DNA from: Pradoshia eiseniae
Lineage (GTDB): Bacteria > Bacillota > Bacilli > Bacillales > Pradoshiaceae
Assembly: GCF_002946355.1 (NCBI RefSeq)
Contig: NZ_PKOZ01000001.1
Location: forward strand, 464,194-528,193
Direction: 5' to 3'
Length of the DNA stretch: 64,000 bases
This document shows, piece after piece, positions 55,399-64,000 of the stretch. Under the pieces are notes generated by a model. The model made no database searches and was not told where the DNA came from. It was given only the letters and a program-made list of their open reading frames with translations. The translations under genes were made by a program, and so were the position numbers. Position 1 is the first letter of the stretch. Every line of letters starts with the position of its first letter.

Positions 55399-55505
55399 TA
55401 GAGAGTATTATTTTTTGTTCTTTTGTATTAGATTCACATGATCTAAAGCGCCTGAGCAGGAATAGTAACACTTTATGTGCTATGGCACTAGGAGGAAAGA
55501 AAGAT

Positions 55506-55706
55506 ATGGAACAAGGTAAAGTAAAATGGTTTAATGCAGAAAAAGGTTTTGGATTCATCGAGCGCGAAGCAGGTTCTGACGTATTCGTGCACTATTCTGC
55601 GATTCAAGGCGAGGGCTTCAAGTCTTTAGAAGAAGGCCAGTCTGTTAGCTTCCAAGTAGAAGAAGGCCAACGCGGTCCTCAAGCTGCTAATGTAGAAAAA
55701 CTATAA
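55506..55706 (+). CDS. Cold-shock protein (CspA/CspB family)
   Basis: This 66-residue OB-fold protein has [16 protein letters not shown] (RNP1) and DVFVHYSAI (RNP2). It binds single-stranded RNA and DNA. ATG 55506 follows AGGAGGAAAG at good spacing. Its mRNA leader is about 100 bases long and could form a cold-responsive structure. A strong terminator follows. Confidence 0.95.
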   Translation: MEQGKVKWFNAEKGFGFIEREAGSDVFVHYSAIQGEGFKSLEEGQSVSFQVEEGQRGPQAANVEKL

Positions 55707-55716
55707 GAAACGATGA

Positions 55717-55756
55717 AAAAGCCAGATTCTCTTCATGAGGGAATCTGGCTTTTGTT
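55717..55756. terminator. Terminator after the cold-shock gene
   Basis: AAAAGCCAGATTC pairs with GAATCTGGCTTTT around a short loop; T-rich and A-rich ends suggest use in both directions. Confidence 0.9.
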
Positions 55757-55762
55757 CGTTAT

Positions 55763-56263
55763 TTAAGGATTCTGCAGGATGTGCTCCTCAATTTTCTTCG
55801 CAATCCGTTCGCTTGTCGTCCCAAGGCTCAGGGCCAGCTCTGCATAGAGGATAGGTGATACCTTCAGCAAATTCTGCGCATCCAGGCTCGGCATTTTCTT
55901 GTCTGCGCGTGCCAGCTCGTATTTCTTGCGCAGCATCGTGTTGAGCATTTGGGCGATTTCGAAGTGGTCGCTTGAGTTAATGGCTTCGCGGTATTGATAG
56001 TTCCTGGATGTCGGACGATCTTGCCACTCGCTCGCCGGATCCTTGAAGACTTCGAGAATCTCTGCAGCCGTCTCTGCTGAAATGACCGGCTCAATCTTTG
56101 AATTCTCGCATTCTACCGGATGATATAATTGCATGGACTCATTCTGGTAGGAACGGAGGGTGTAGTAGGGCGTCTTTTTACCCGTGAAGTTCTGCTCCTG
56201 GATATCCTCGATGATGCAAACCCCGTGTACGCCGTAAAAGACCTTTTCCCCAATCGAATACAT
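55763..56263 (-). CDS. CarD-like transcription regulator
   Basis: This 166-residue protein has an N-terminal CarD/TRCF-type RNA-polymerase-interacting domain (FYGVHGVCIIEDIQEQNFTG, about 1-70) and a C-terminal helical domain (about 75-160), as in CarD/YdeB proteins. It contacts the RNA polymerase beta lobe and stabilises open promoter complexes. AAGGAGG precedes the ATG. Confidence 0.92.
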   Translation of the reverse strand: MYSIGEKVFYGVHGVCIIEDIQEQNFTGKKTPYYTLRSYQNESMQLYHPVECENSKIEPVISAETAAEILEVFKDPASEWQDRPTSRNYQYREAINSSDHFEIAQMLNTMLRKKYELARADKKMPSLDAQNLLKVSPILYAELALSLGTTSERIAKKIEEHILQNP

Positions 56264-56348
56264 AGCATTTCCTCCTTGTGGTTAACTCTCTGCTTACTAG
56301 ATTTTAAAATCTGCCATCCTAGCCGTACGTTGTTAGTTATTCCTTTTG

Positions 56349-56906
56349 TCAATTCCTTAATAGTTTGGGTAATACATCAGAGACAGTGCGCAGCGGTTCG
56401 GAAGACTTCTGGGCGAGACAAAGCATCATGCCGCCCTCGACTAGCGCACTTAAGCTGACCGCAATTGACTGGGCGCTTGACTCGGTGAATCCTTCAGCCA
56501 TTAATTTCTTTGAGTAGATGGCCTGCGTATTATAATACAGCTCGGCGCAGGCTGTGCGCACTGGGGCGCTCAGTGTGGCCATCTCGCTGACCATGCTGCT
56601 GACGGTATAGCCAATAATCGTGCCGGTCTTCTCATATTGGCCGATCAGCATATCAATCATGGCCTCTGTCGCCTCTAGCGTAGTCGGATAATGAGCGAAG
56701 ATGCCCTCAATCTGGGCCGTGATAGACTCATTCAATGAATGGAGGCATGCAATGAGAAGCTCCTCCTTGCCGTTCGGAAAATGGTGGTATAGTGAGCCTT
56801 TTGTAATCTTGCATTCTCTAAGAAGTTCATTTAACCCAACGCCCTTATAGCCCTTTAACTGAAAAAGAGCTGTCGCGGTTTCAATGATTCGTGATTTCGT
56901 TTCCAT
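56349..56906 (-). CDS. TetR-family transcriptional regulator
   Basis: This 185-residue protein has the N-terminal HTH ATALFQLKGYKGVGLNELLR followed by CKITKGSLYHHFPNGKEEL, a typical TetR DNA-binding domain of the YxaF/LmrA group. The C-terminal ligand domain is variable. ATG 56906 follows GAGAGG. The dyad just upstream (56947-56966) suggests autoregulation. No obvious target gene lies beside it. Confidence 0.93.
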   Translation of the reverse strand: METKSRIIETATALFQLKGYKGVGLNELLRECKITKGSLYHHFPNGKEELLIACLHSLNESITAQIEGIFAHYPTTLEATEAMIDMLIGQYEKTGTIIGYTVSSMVSEMATLSAPVRTACAELYYNTQAIYSKKLMAEGFTESSAQSIAVSLSALVEGGMMLCLAQKSSEPLRTVSDVLPKLLRN

Positions 56907-56946
56907 TTCTCTTGCACCTCTCCATACCAACCGGTCTGTTTTTATT

Positions 56947-56966
56947 ATACCAATAAAATCTGGTAT
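56947..56966. promoter_or_regulatory. Candidate TetR operator
   Basis: ATACCA-N8-TGGTAT lies 40 bp before the regulator's start. A related half-site (ATACCAACCGGT) is nearby at 56925-56936. Confidence 0.55.
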
Positions 56967-57524
56967 ATCCAAATAATTGAACTGAAGGGTATTTATAGTA
57001 ACTGACTATAATGAAGAAAAAGAACAAGTAAGATATCAAGGGATGTGTATGATTTTGGTAGGTATGCAAGAGCGATTAGGTGGAGGGGAAATTCTACTGT
57101 TGTGCGAATTCCTCGGTATTTATACACGACTGAATGTCCGTGAAAAAAGGGAGAGTGGGAATCGCTGGTAACGATTAACCACCGGTCAAATAGATTCTGA
57201 CTGGTTTAGATGCTAAAGATATTAGAAAGGTCTATTAACCGTATGATAGAGATTAGCCTAAATATAGGTTAGTGTATTCGAACATAAAAGAATATGGTGG
57301 CTAAGGAGAGTATGGAACAGGCTGTTTCATGCTTTTTTTATTGCGGAAATGTATGTATAAGGTAAGGGAAATATTTATATTAAAAAAATAATTACCAATA
57401 TTTATATAATTTAAGATTCTGAAATAGTGGGTATTTAGAATATATAGACTGAAAGAGATACTAAAAACCTATATTTAGAAATTATTATCAGTCTATTGTT
57501 ATAGCAAAGGAGGCGATGCGGAAA
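56967..57524. other. AT-rich gap before the adhesin gene
   Basis: No gene with a ribosome site was found. A short frame at 57049 would give about 40 residues but lacks support. A small stem with T-rich tail near 57312-57341 resembles a weak terminator. The region from 57370 is very AT-rich and probably holds the adhesin promoter. Confidence 0.4.
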
Positions 57525-57566
57525 ATGAAGATTAATAGCTTTAGAGTTAGCGGTAAAATACCATAA
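57525..57566 (+). CDS. Possible leader peptide ORF before the adhesin
   Basis: AAAGGAGG (57506-57513) lies before an in-frame ATG pair (57516 and 57525). It reads MKINSFRVSGKIP and stops at 57566, just before the adhesin's own AAAGGAAG. A strong ribosome site on so short a frame suggests a regulatory leader or translational coupling, but chance is possible. Confidence 0.4.
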   Translation: MKINSFRVSGKIP

Positions 57567-57583
57567 TAAAGGAAGTGTATGTT

Positions 57584-60500
57584 ATGGACTTGATTGGTAC
57601 GAGGACTTATACGAAGAAACGTCGGCAAAAGAGAGCGTTCTCCATGCTGGCACTGATTGTTCTTCTTGTCCAAACGCTTCTGACCCCATTTGCACAATAT
57701 GTGAGTGCAGATGGCGGTTCTGTCAGCGTGAAGTTTAACCAAGACGAAGTTCAAGTAGGGGATGCGCTAACAGCGACCATTACAGGTACAGAAGAAGACG
57801 CTGGCTTGCTTAAGCTCGCCGTAAACGACTGCTTAAGTATTAAGGGAATTGCTGAGGGGCATGAAAGTGTGGGAAACATAGATAAGCAATCCCAAATCTT
57901 GAGCTTTACGTGGAATGAAGGCAGCAGCAAGACGCTAACTGTTAACCTTGCTGCAAATAAGGCGGGAAGCGGCACAGCAAACATCACCTCTGAGAATGGA
58001 GGTCATTCATCTGCTATGGTTCAGATCAACGCCCCAGTAGAAGTAGGGTCTGAAGAATCAGCAGATGAACCGGCAGCAACGGAGAAAGAAGAACCAGTTG
58101 TAGAGCAGAAGGAAGAACAAAAACAAGAAGAGCCCGCTGAAGTACAGAAAGAAGAACAAGAACCAGCGGACGAGCAAAACAGTGAAGAAGCTATTTCAGA
58201 AGAAAAAACAGTAGTGAAAAAAAACGAGACTGAGAACAATCAAAGTCAAGAAAAAACAGTAAAGAAATCAGTGACAAAATCTGCTCCTAAAGTCGAGACA
58301 GTTTCAGAAGGTAACACAGAGGAAACAAGTGCGGTTCCCTTCAATGTCGGCACAAAAGCAGCCTCTGATGCAGCCCTTTATGCTGATGGTAATCTAGACA
58401 TGCCTATCATTATACGTGATTTCAAATCAGACGGTACGATGTTCGAAATGAATTTTAATAAAGGTGCAGGCCCTGGTCTGAAGACAGGATTGGTAGAAAG
58501 CAAGATTGGTCCAGATAGAAAACCTGTTTTCACCAAAGAAGCTCTAAGCTATCATAGAGGGATGTCAACGGAGGAACATACTATTACTGATTCAGAGATC
58601 ATCAAAAGGCAAAATCAGCTATTCAATGACACGAGCGGAGTTAATATGTCCGTCGAAAGGACCCTGCCATTAACATTAAATAATGGCATGTATGAATACT
58701 CTAGTAGTGCTTTCTTCCCGATTGACGGGCAGCTATATGGAAATCAAAATAGAAATCACAATTTTCATTTTACGTTAGAAATGCATACGACGTTTACCTA
58801 TACAGGTGGTGAAGTCTTCAACTTTACTGGTGATGATGATGTCTGGGTATTCATTAATGATAAATTGGCATTAGACTTAGGCGGTGTCCACGGGCAACTA
58901 AGCGGAACGATTAACCTGGATGAGATGGCAACTACCCTGGGGATTGAACCAGGAAAGGATTATACGTTTGACTTTTTCTATATGGAACGGCATACAACGG
59001 AATCCAACTTGAAAATCACCACATCCATTTGTTTTCAGCCTGAAGTCAGCGCCACTAAAACGGTTGATAAGAAGGAAGCAAGCAATGGTGATGTGCTGGA
59101 GTATACCTTTACTGCGAGAAATGCAGGGAAGAAGGATGCGGACAATCTTACATTGACAGATGTTCTTGATGAGGGATTATCATTTGTTGAGAATTCTGTC
59201 ACAATTGATGGCGTTGCTGTGACAGATGCGACCTATAATCCAAATACTAGAAAGCTAACGATTCCGATTAGTGAGCTTAATCACGGTGATTCAATCGTAA
59301 TCTCCTTTAAAGCGACAGTGGAGGTAGATAGCTCGTTGTTTGGTGATAATAGTCACTACACAATTAAGAATAACGGGGTCATAGATTCTTATACAACCAA
59401 TACTGTCCAAACCGTTATTGCTAAGGCCTCCGTAACCGTCAAGAAAGAATGGGGAGACAATGGGAATCAAGACGGAATACGCCCCGAATCTGTACGTGTT
59501 CAGCTAAAGGCTAACGGCAATGCCGAAGGAAATCCAATAGAGCTAAACGCCGAGAATGATTGGAGCTATACTTGGGCAAATATTGATCTGAAGTCAAATG
59601 GCCAAGAGATTACTTATGATGTCGAAGAAGTTAAAGTGCCGGAAGGCTATGCTGCAAAGGTCAGCGGTAATCTCAAAGATGGATTCACCATCACCAATAC
59701 CCACACGCCTGAGAAGATTTCGGTCTCTGGTGAGAAGGTTTGGGAAGATGCGGACAACCAGGACGGCAAGCGACCTGGCTCCATCACGGTGAACCTACTG
59801 GCTAACGGTGAGAAAGTCGCCGATAAGACGGTAACAGCTGAGAACGGCTGGAAGTTCTCCTTTGAAGGCTTTGACAAGTATCAAAATGGTAAGGAAATCA
59901 TATACACCTTTACTGAGGAGCCGGTCGAAGGTTATGAATCAGATGTTGAGGGGCGCATTATTACCAACATTCACGAGCCAGAGAAGACCCTGGTAACTGG
60001 AACAAAAACGTGGAATGATGCAAACAACCAGGACGGCAAGCGCCCTGCATCCATTACGGTGAGACTGTTGGCTGATGGCAAAGAGGTAGACCATCAGACC
60101 GTGACGGACGAAAATGGTTGGAATTTTACCTTCGGTGACCTTGACATGTACAAGGCTGGTGAGAAGGTAACCTACACCATCACCGAAGATGAAGTAGCGG
60201 AGTATGAGACAATGATTGACGGTACGACCATCACTAACACTCATGAGCCTGAGATGATTGAAGTCATTGGCGGCAAGAAAGTGTGGGACGACAAAGACAA
60301 CCAGGACGGCAAGCGTCCAGCATCGATCACAGTGAGATTATGGGCAAACGACGAAGAGGTAGCCGATCAAACCGTGACGGCCAAGGACAACTGGGAATAC
60401 CGCTTCGAAAACCTTCCTAAGTACAAGGAAGGTAAGGAAATTGCTTACACGGTGACAGAGGATTCAGTCGAGCATTACAGTACCAAGGTTGACGGTACGA

Positions 60501-63500
60501 CCATCACCAACTCTTATACACCTGAGAAAACTTCTGTCATGGTGACTAAGGTTTGGGAGGACGCAAACGACCAGGACGGCAAACGCCCTGAATCCGTAAC
60601 GGTTAGTCTTCTGGCTAATGGGAAGGACACAGGAAAGACCGTTACGTTAAACGCCGATAACGATTGGGCTGACACATTTACCGAACTCGATATGTACCAG
60701 AAAGGTGAGAAAATTGCCTATAGCGTTGCTGAGCCTAAGGTTGCCTCTGACTATGAAGTAGCTATCACTGGCGATGCGGAAAAGGGCTATGTTGTCACCA
60801 ACACCCATCAAGTTGAGAAAACCGAGATTTCCGGTGAGAAGGTCTGGGAAGACGCTGACAACCAGGACGGTAAGCGCCCAGCATCGATCACAGTGAGACT
60901 ATTAGCTGATGGCAAAGAGGTAGCCTATCAGGTCGTGACTGTCGATGATGGTTGGAAATTCACCTTCGATAATCTTGACGTGTACAAGGCTGGCAAGAAG
61001 GTCGAGTATACGATAACCGAGGATGAAGTAGCGGAGTATAAGACAACGATTGACGGTACGACCATCACTAACACCCATGAGCCTGAAATGATCGAAGTCA
61101 TTGGTGGCAAGAAGGTCTGGGATGACAAGGACAACCAGGATGGCAAACGTCCAGCATCGATTACAGTGAGATTGTTGGCAAACAACGAAGAAGCAGCGTA
61201 TCAGACCGTAACAGCTGAGGACAATTGGGAGTACAGCTTCGAAAACCTTCCTAAGTATAAGGCTGGCGCGGAGATCGCTTACAAGGTAACAGAGGATACA
61301 GTCGAGCATTACAGTGCCAAGGTTGACGGCACGACCATCACCAACGCTTATACACCTAAGCAAACTTCTGTCATGGTGACTAAGGTTTGGGAGGACGCAA
61401 ACGATCAGGATGGCAAACGCCCTGAATCCGTAACTGTGAGCCTACTGGCAAACGGGGAGGACACAGGCAAAACCGTTACATTGAATGCGGATAACAATTG
61501 GGCTGGTACATTCACCGAACTTGATATGTACCAAAAAGGTAAGGAAATCGCCTACACGGTTACTGAACCTAAGGTGGCATCAGGCTATGAAGTAGCTATC
61601 GATGGTGAAGCGGATGTGGGGTATGTTATCACCAATACACATCAAGTTGAGAAGACCAAGATCTCTGGTGAGAAGGTTTGGGAAGACGCAAACAACCAGG
61701 ACGGCAAGCGCCCCGCGTCCATCACGGTGAGACTGTTGGCTGATGGTAAAGAGGTAGCCCATCAGAACGTGACAGCCGATAATGGTTGGAAGTACACCTT
61801 CGATGATCTTGACGTTTACGAGGCTGGTGAAAAAATTGAATACATCATCACCGAGGATGGAGTGGCGGAGTACACGACAACGATTGACGGTACGACCATC
61901 ACTAACACCCATGAGCCTGAGATGATCGAAGTCATTGGCGGCAAGAAAGTGTGGGATGACAAGGACAACCAGGATGGCAAGCGTCCAAAATCCATCACAG
62001 TGAGATTGTTGGCAAACAGTAATGAAGTGGCGTATCAGACCGTAACAGTTGAGGATAATTGGGAGTACAGCTTCGAAAACCTTCCTAAGTACAAGGATGG
62101 TAAGGAAATCGCTTATACGGTGACAGAGGATGCAGTCGAGCATTACAGTGCCAAGGTTGAGGGCACGACCATCACCAACTCTTATACGCCTGAGAAAACT
62201 TCTGTGGCGGTGACTAAGGTTTGGGAGGACGCAAACGATCAGGACGGCAAACGCCCTGAATCTGTAACGGTTAGCCTACTGGCAAATGGGAAGGACACAG
62301 GAAAGACCGTTACGTTAAACGCCGATAACAATTGGAATGGCGCATTCACCGAACTCGATATGTACCAAGAAGGTGAAAAAATTGCCTACACGGTTACTGA
62401 GCCTAAGGTAGCTTCTGACTATGAAGTAGCCATCACTGGCAATGCGGAAAAGGGTTATGTTGTCACCAACAAGCATCAGGTTGAGAAGACCGAGATTTCC
62501 GGTAGAAAGATTTGGAAAGACGCAAACAACCAGGATGGCAAGCGCCCTGAGTCCATTACGGTGAGACTGTTGGCCGATGGCGAAGAGGTAGCCCATCGGG
62601 CTGTGACAGCCGATGATGATTGGGAGTACACCTTCGATAATCTTGACGTGTACGATGGTGGTGAAAAAATTAAATACACCATCACCGAGAATGGAGTGGC
62701 GGAGTACACGACAACGATCAACGGTACGACCATCACTAACACCCATGAGCCTGAGATGATTGAAGTCATTGGTGGTAAGAAGGTCTGGGATGACAAGGAC
62801 AACCAGGATGGCAAACGTCCAGCATCCATCACAGTGAGATTGTTGGCAAATGGTGATGAGGTAGGCCATCAGACCGTGACAGCTGAGGACGATTGGGAGT
62901 ACAGCTTCAAGGAACTTCCTAAATACAAGGATGGCACGGAGATTGTTTACACGGTGACAGAGGATGCGGTTAATGATTACGAGACTAAGATTTCTGGCTT
63001 CAACATTACCAATACTCACGAGGTGGAGAAAATCAATGTCGAAGGTGTGAAGACATGGGACGATGCGGATAACCAAGACGGCAAGCGTCCAGAATCCATC
63101 ACAGTGAATCTGTTGGCCAACGGAACCAAGGTTGACAGCCGGATCGTGACGGCTAAGGACAACTGGAAGTATAGCTTCGAAACCCTCGATAAGTACGCAA
63201 GCGGAGAGGAAATCACTTACACCGTTAGTGAGGAAAAGGTTGATGATTACGAGACTAAGGTTTCTGGTTTCAACATCACCAACACGCACGAGGTAGAGAA
63301 AATCAAGGTCGAAGGTGTGAAGACATGGGACGATGCAGATAACCAAGACGGCAAGCGTCCAGAGTCCATCACGGTGAACTTGTTGGCAAATGGAACTAAG
63401 GTAGACAGTAAAACCGTAACGGCCAAGGACAACTGGAAGTACAGCTTCGATAACCTAGACAAGTATGCGAACGGTAAGGAAATCACCTACACCGTGAGCG

Positions 63501-64000
63501 AGGACGAGGTCGCGGGTTACGATGTTACGATTTCTGGCTTCAATATTACCAATAAGCATGAGGTAGAGAAAATTTCTGTCGAAGGTGCGAAGACATGGGA
63601 AGATGCGGACAACCAGGACGGCAAGCGTCCAGCGTCCATCACGGTGAACCTGTTGGCCAACGGAACCAAGGTCGACAGCAAAACCGTAACGGCCAAAGAT
63701 GACTGGAAGTACAGCTTCGATAACCTGGATAAGTATGCGAACGGTAAGGAAATCACCTACACCGTGAGCGAGGACGAGGTCGCGGGTTACGATGTTACGA
63801 TTTCTGGCTTCGACATTACTAACACACACGAGGTAGAGAAAATCTCTGTCGAAGGTGCGAAGACATGGGAAGATGAGGATAACCAGGACGGCAAGCGCCC
63901 AGCGTCCATCACGGTGAACCTGTTGGCCAACGGAACCAAGGTCGACAGCAAAACCGTAACGGCCAAAGATGACTGGAAGTACAGCTTCGATAACCTGGAC
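57584..64000 (+). CDS. Giant cell-surface adhesin with Cna_B repeats (3' end outside window)
   Basis: One frame of 2139 codons runs from ATG 57584 (after AAAGGAAG) to the window edge without a stop. Order: signal peptide (about 1-43, KKRRQKR then a hydrophobic stretch); a small beta domain (about 44-145); a Glu/Lys-rich linker (about 150-250); a fibro-slime domain (about 265-485, GDDDVWVFINDKLALDLGGV); a DUF11-type isopeptide domain (about 486-612); then 17 Cna_B repeats, the last cut off. Each repeat has the Lys, Glu and Asn (ITNTH) positions used for internal isopeptide bonds. A C-terminal LPxTG sorting signal is expected beyond the window. It is likely a sortase-anchored adhesin or biofilm protein. 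Confidence 0.92.
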   Translation, partial: MDLIGTRTYTKKRRQKRAFSMLALIVLLVQTLLTPFAQYVSADGGSVSVKFNQDEVQVGDALTATITGTEEDAGLLKLAVNDCLSIKGIAEGHESVGNIDKQSQILSFTWNEGSSKTLTVNLAANKAGSGTANITSENGGHSSAMVQINAPVEVGSEESADEPAATEKEEPVVEQKEEQKQEEPAEVQKEEQEPADEQNSEEAISEEKTVVKKNETENNQSQEKTVKKSVTKSAPKVETVSEGNTEETSAVPFNVGTKAASDAALYADGNLDMPIIIRDFKSDGTMFEMNFNKGAGPGLKTGLVESKIGPDRKPVFTKEALSYHRGMSTEEHTITDSEIIKRQNQLFNDTSGVNMSVERTLPLTLNNGMYEYSSSAFFPIDGQLYGNQNRNHNFHFTLEMHTTFTYTGGEVFNFTGDDDVWVFINDKLALDLGGVHGQLSGTINLDEMATTLGIEPGKDYTFDFFYMERHTTESNLKITTSICFQPEVSATKTVDKKEASNGDVLEYTFTARNAGKKDADNLTLTDVLDEGLSFVENSVTIDGVAVTDATYNPNTRKLTIPISELNHGDSIVISFKATVEVDSSLFGDNSHYTIKNNGVIDSYTTNTVQTVIAKASVTVKKEWGDNGNQDGIRPESVRVQLKANGNAEGNPIELNAENDWSYTWANIDLKSNGQEITYDVEEVKVPEGYAAKVSGNLKDGFTITNTHTPEKISVSGEKVWEDADNQDGKRPGSITVNLLANGEKVADKTVTAENGWKFSFEGFDKYQNGKEIIYTFTEEPVEGYESDVEGRIITNIHEPEKTLVTGTKTWNDANNQDGKRPASITVRLLADGKEVDHQTVTDENGWNFTFGDLDMYKAGEKVTYTITEDEVAEYETMIDGTTITNTHEPEMIEVIGGKKVWDDKDNQDGKRPASITVRLWANDEEVADQTVTAKDNWEYRFENLPKYKEGKEIAYTVTEDSVEHYSTKVDGTTITNSYTPEKTSVMVTKVWEDANDQDGKRPESVTVSLLANGKDTGKTVTLNADNDWADTFTELDMYQKGEKIAYSVAEPKVASDYEVAITGDAEKGYVVTNTHQVEKTEISGEKVWEDADNQDGKRPASITVRLLADGKEVAYQVVTVDDGWKFTFDNLDVYKAGKKVEYTITEDEVAEYKTTIDGTTITNTHEPEMIEVIGGKKVWDDKDNQDGKRPASITVRLLANNEEAAYQTVTAEDNWEYSFENLPKYKAGAEIAYKVTEDTVEHYSAKVDGTTITNAYTPKQTSVMVTKVWEDANDQDGKRPESVTVSLLANGEDTGKTVTLNADNNWAGTFTELDMYQKGKEIAYTVTEPKVASGYEVAIDGEADVGYVITNTHQVEKTKISGEKVWEDANNQDGKRPASITVRLLADGKEVAHQNVTADNGWKYTFDDLDVYEAGEKIEYIITEDGVAEYTTTIDGTTITNTHEPEMIEVIGGKKVWDDKDNQDGKRPKSITVRLLANSNEVAYQTVTVEDNWEYSFENLPKYKDGKEIAYTVTEDAVEHYSAKVEGTTITNSYTPEKTSVAVTKVWEDANDQDGKRPESVTVSLLANGKDTGKTVTLNADNNWNGAFTELDMYQEGEKIAYTVTEPKVASDYEVAITGNAEKGYVVTNKHQVEKTEISGRKIWKDANNQDGKRPESITVRLLADGEEVAHRAVTADDDWEYTFDNLDVYDGGEKIKYTITENGVAEYTTTINGTTITNTHEPEMIEVIGGKKVWDDKDNQDGKRPASITVRLLANGDEVGHQTVTAEDDWEYSFKELPKYKDGTEIVYTVTEDAVNDYETKISGFNITNTHEVEKINVEGVKTWDDADNQDGKRPESITVNLLANGTKVDSRIVTAKDNWKYSFETLDKYASGEEITYTVSEEKVDDYETKVSGFNITNTHEVEKIKVEGVKTWDDADNQDGKRPESITVNLLANGTKVDSKTVTAKDNWKYSFDNLDKYANGKEITYTVSEDEVAGYDVTISGFNITNKHEVEKISVEGAKTWEDADNQDGKRPASITVNLLANGTKVDSKTVTAKDDWKYSFDNLDKYANGKEITYTVSEDEVAGYDVTISGFDITNTHEVEKISVEGAKTWEDEDNQDGKRPASITVNLLANGTKVDSKTVTAKDDWKYSFDNLD
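59424..64000 (+). repeat. Array of 17 Cna_B coding repeats with three-part higher-order order
   Basis: Units of about 265-285 bp. From the third to the thirteenth, three types alternate A-B-C (A: GEKVWEDAD; B: GGKKVWDDKD; C: VTKVWEDAND), giving a super-repeat of about 834 bp. The final units (from about 63025) are a fourth type, GVKTWDDAD/GAKTWEDAD, with a period of 270 bp and very high DNA identity, so they arose recently. Confidence 0.9.

Noticed and set aside
60902..63829. Several long reverse-strand open frames of 100-340 codons under the adhesin repeats
   Set aside because: They mirror the Cna_B array on the opposite strand, repeat with the same period, and lack ribosome sites. The forward frame is open across the whole region and has clear domains.
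59424..64000. CRISPR-like or satellite array
   Set aside because: Units are about 270 bp and coding, without short repeats and unique spacers.

Overview
The window looks like a chromosomal segment of a low-to-mid GC Gram-positive rod of the Bacillales (Bacillaceae-like). The grounds are purine-rich AGGAGG ribosome sites, frequent TTG and GTG starts, intrinsic terminators, an ECF sigma/anti-sigma pair, B. subtilis-type families (YrkE/F/I/J sulfur genes, DUF2071, CPBP protease, CarD-like and Csp proteins) and a Cna_B-type wall adhesin. The species cannot be named from the sequence. No rRNA, tRNA, integrase, insertion sequence or CRISPR array was seen.

Layout. 1-4.1 kb: a partial AraC-type regulator diverges from a GH2 glycosidase and a 2-keto-3-deoxygluconate-type kinase, a small sugar/hexuronate module. 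4.1-6.6 kb: a DUF4097 lipoprotein diverges from a small membrane protein, a MerR regulator and a GAP-family membrane protein. Both divergent promoters carry the same operator inside a 19-bp spacer, the MerR signature. 6.7-13.2 kb: housekeeping and accessory small genes (nucleotidyltransferase, DUF1835, GNAT, CPBP protease, ECF sigma and anti-sigma), including a frameshifted small membrane protein. 13.3-18.6 kb: two aldo/keto reductases, a DUF2071 protein, a YceI protein with two MarR/MhqR-like operators, an NAD-dependent epimerase and a methyltransferase. 18.8-24.1 kb: an Fe-alcohol dehydrogenase, a GAF-PAS histidine kinase and an NtrC-type sigma-54 activator, facing a zinc alcohol dehydrogenase with a near-perfect sigma-54 promoter. 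24.3-28.8 kb: a CstR-controlled reactive-sulfur operon (DsrE, two rhodaneses, TusA-rhodanese, rhodanese-persulfide dioxygenase, TusA, TauE exporter) with four operator copies. 28.9-31.1 kb: SDR, MarR and a VUT transporter. 31.4-34.2 kb: a 5-oxoproline operon (DUF969/DUF979 transporter, pyroglutamyl peptidase, gamma-glutamylcyclotransferase).

35.2-53.7 kb is a defence island: a MazG-like protein with a frameshifted PLD-helicase, a single-chain GmrSD-type DUF262 protein, a Sau3AI-like GATC endonuclease with its divergent C5 methyltransferase, a complete dptFGH operon (the restriction half of the DNA-phosphorothioation system) with no dndA-E modification genes in view, a Vsr mismatch endonuclease, and an HNH protein with a probable modified-base-reading N-terminus. 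The dptFGH set sits between the methyltransferase and vsr. This is the region most likely to hold an unusual system.

53.9-56.9 kb holds a NUDIX protein, a 2H phosphoesterase, a cold-shock protein, a CarD-like regulator and a TetR regulator. From 57.58 kb to the window edge runs one huge secreted adhesin (2139 codons visible, 3' end missing) with a fibro-slime domain, a DUF11-type domain and 17 Cna_B repeats in a three-part higher-order array.
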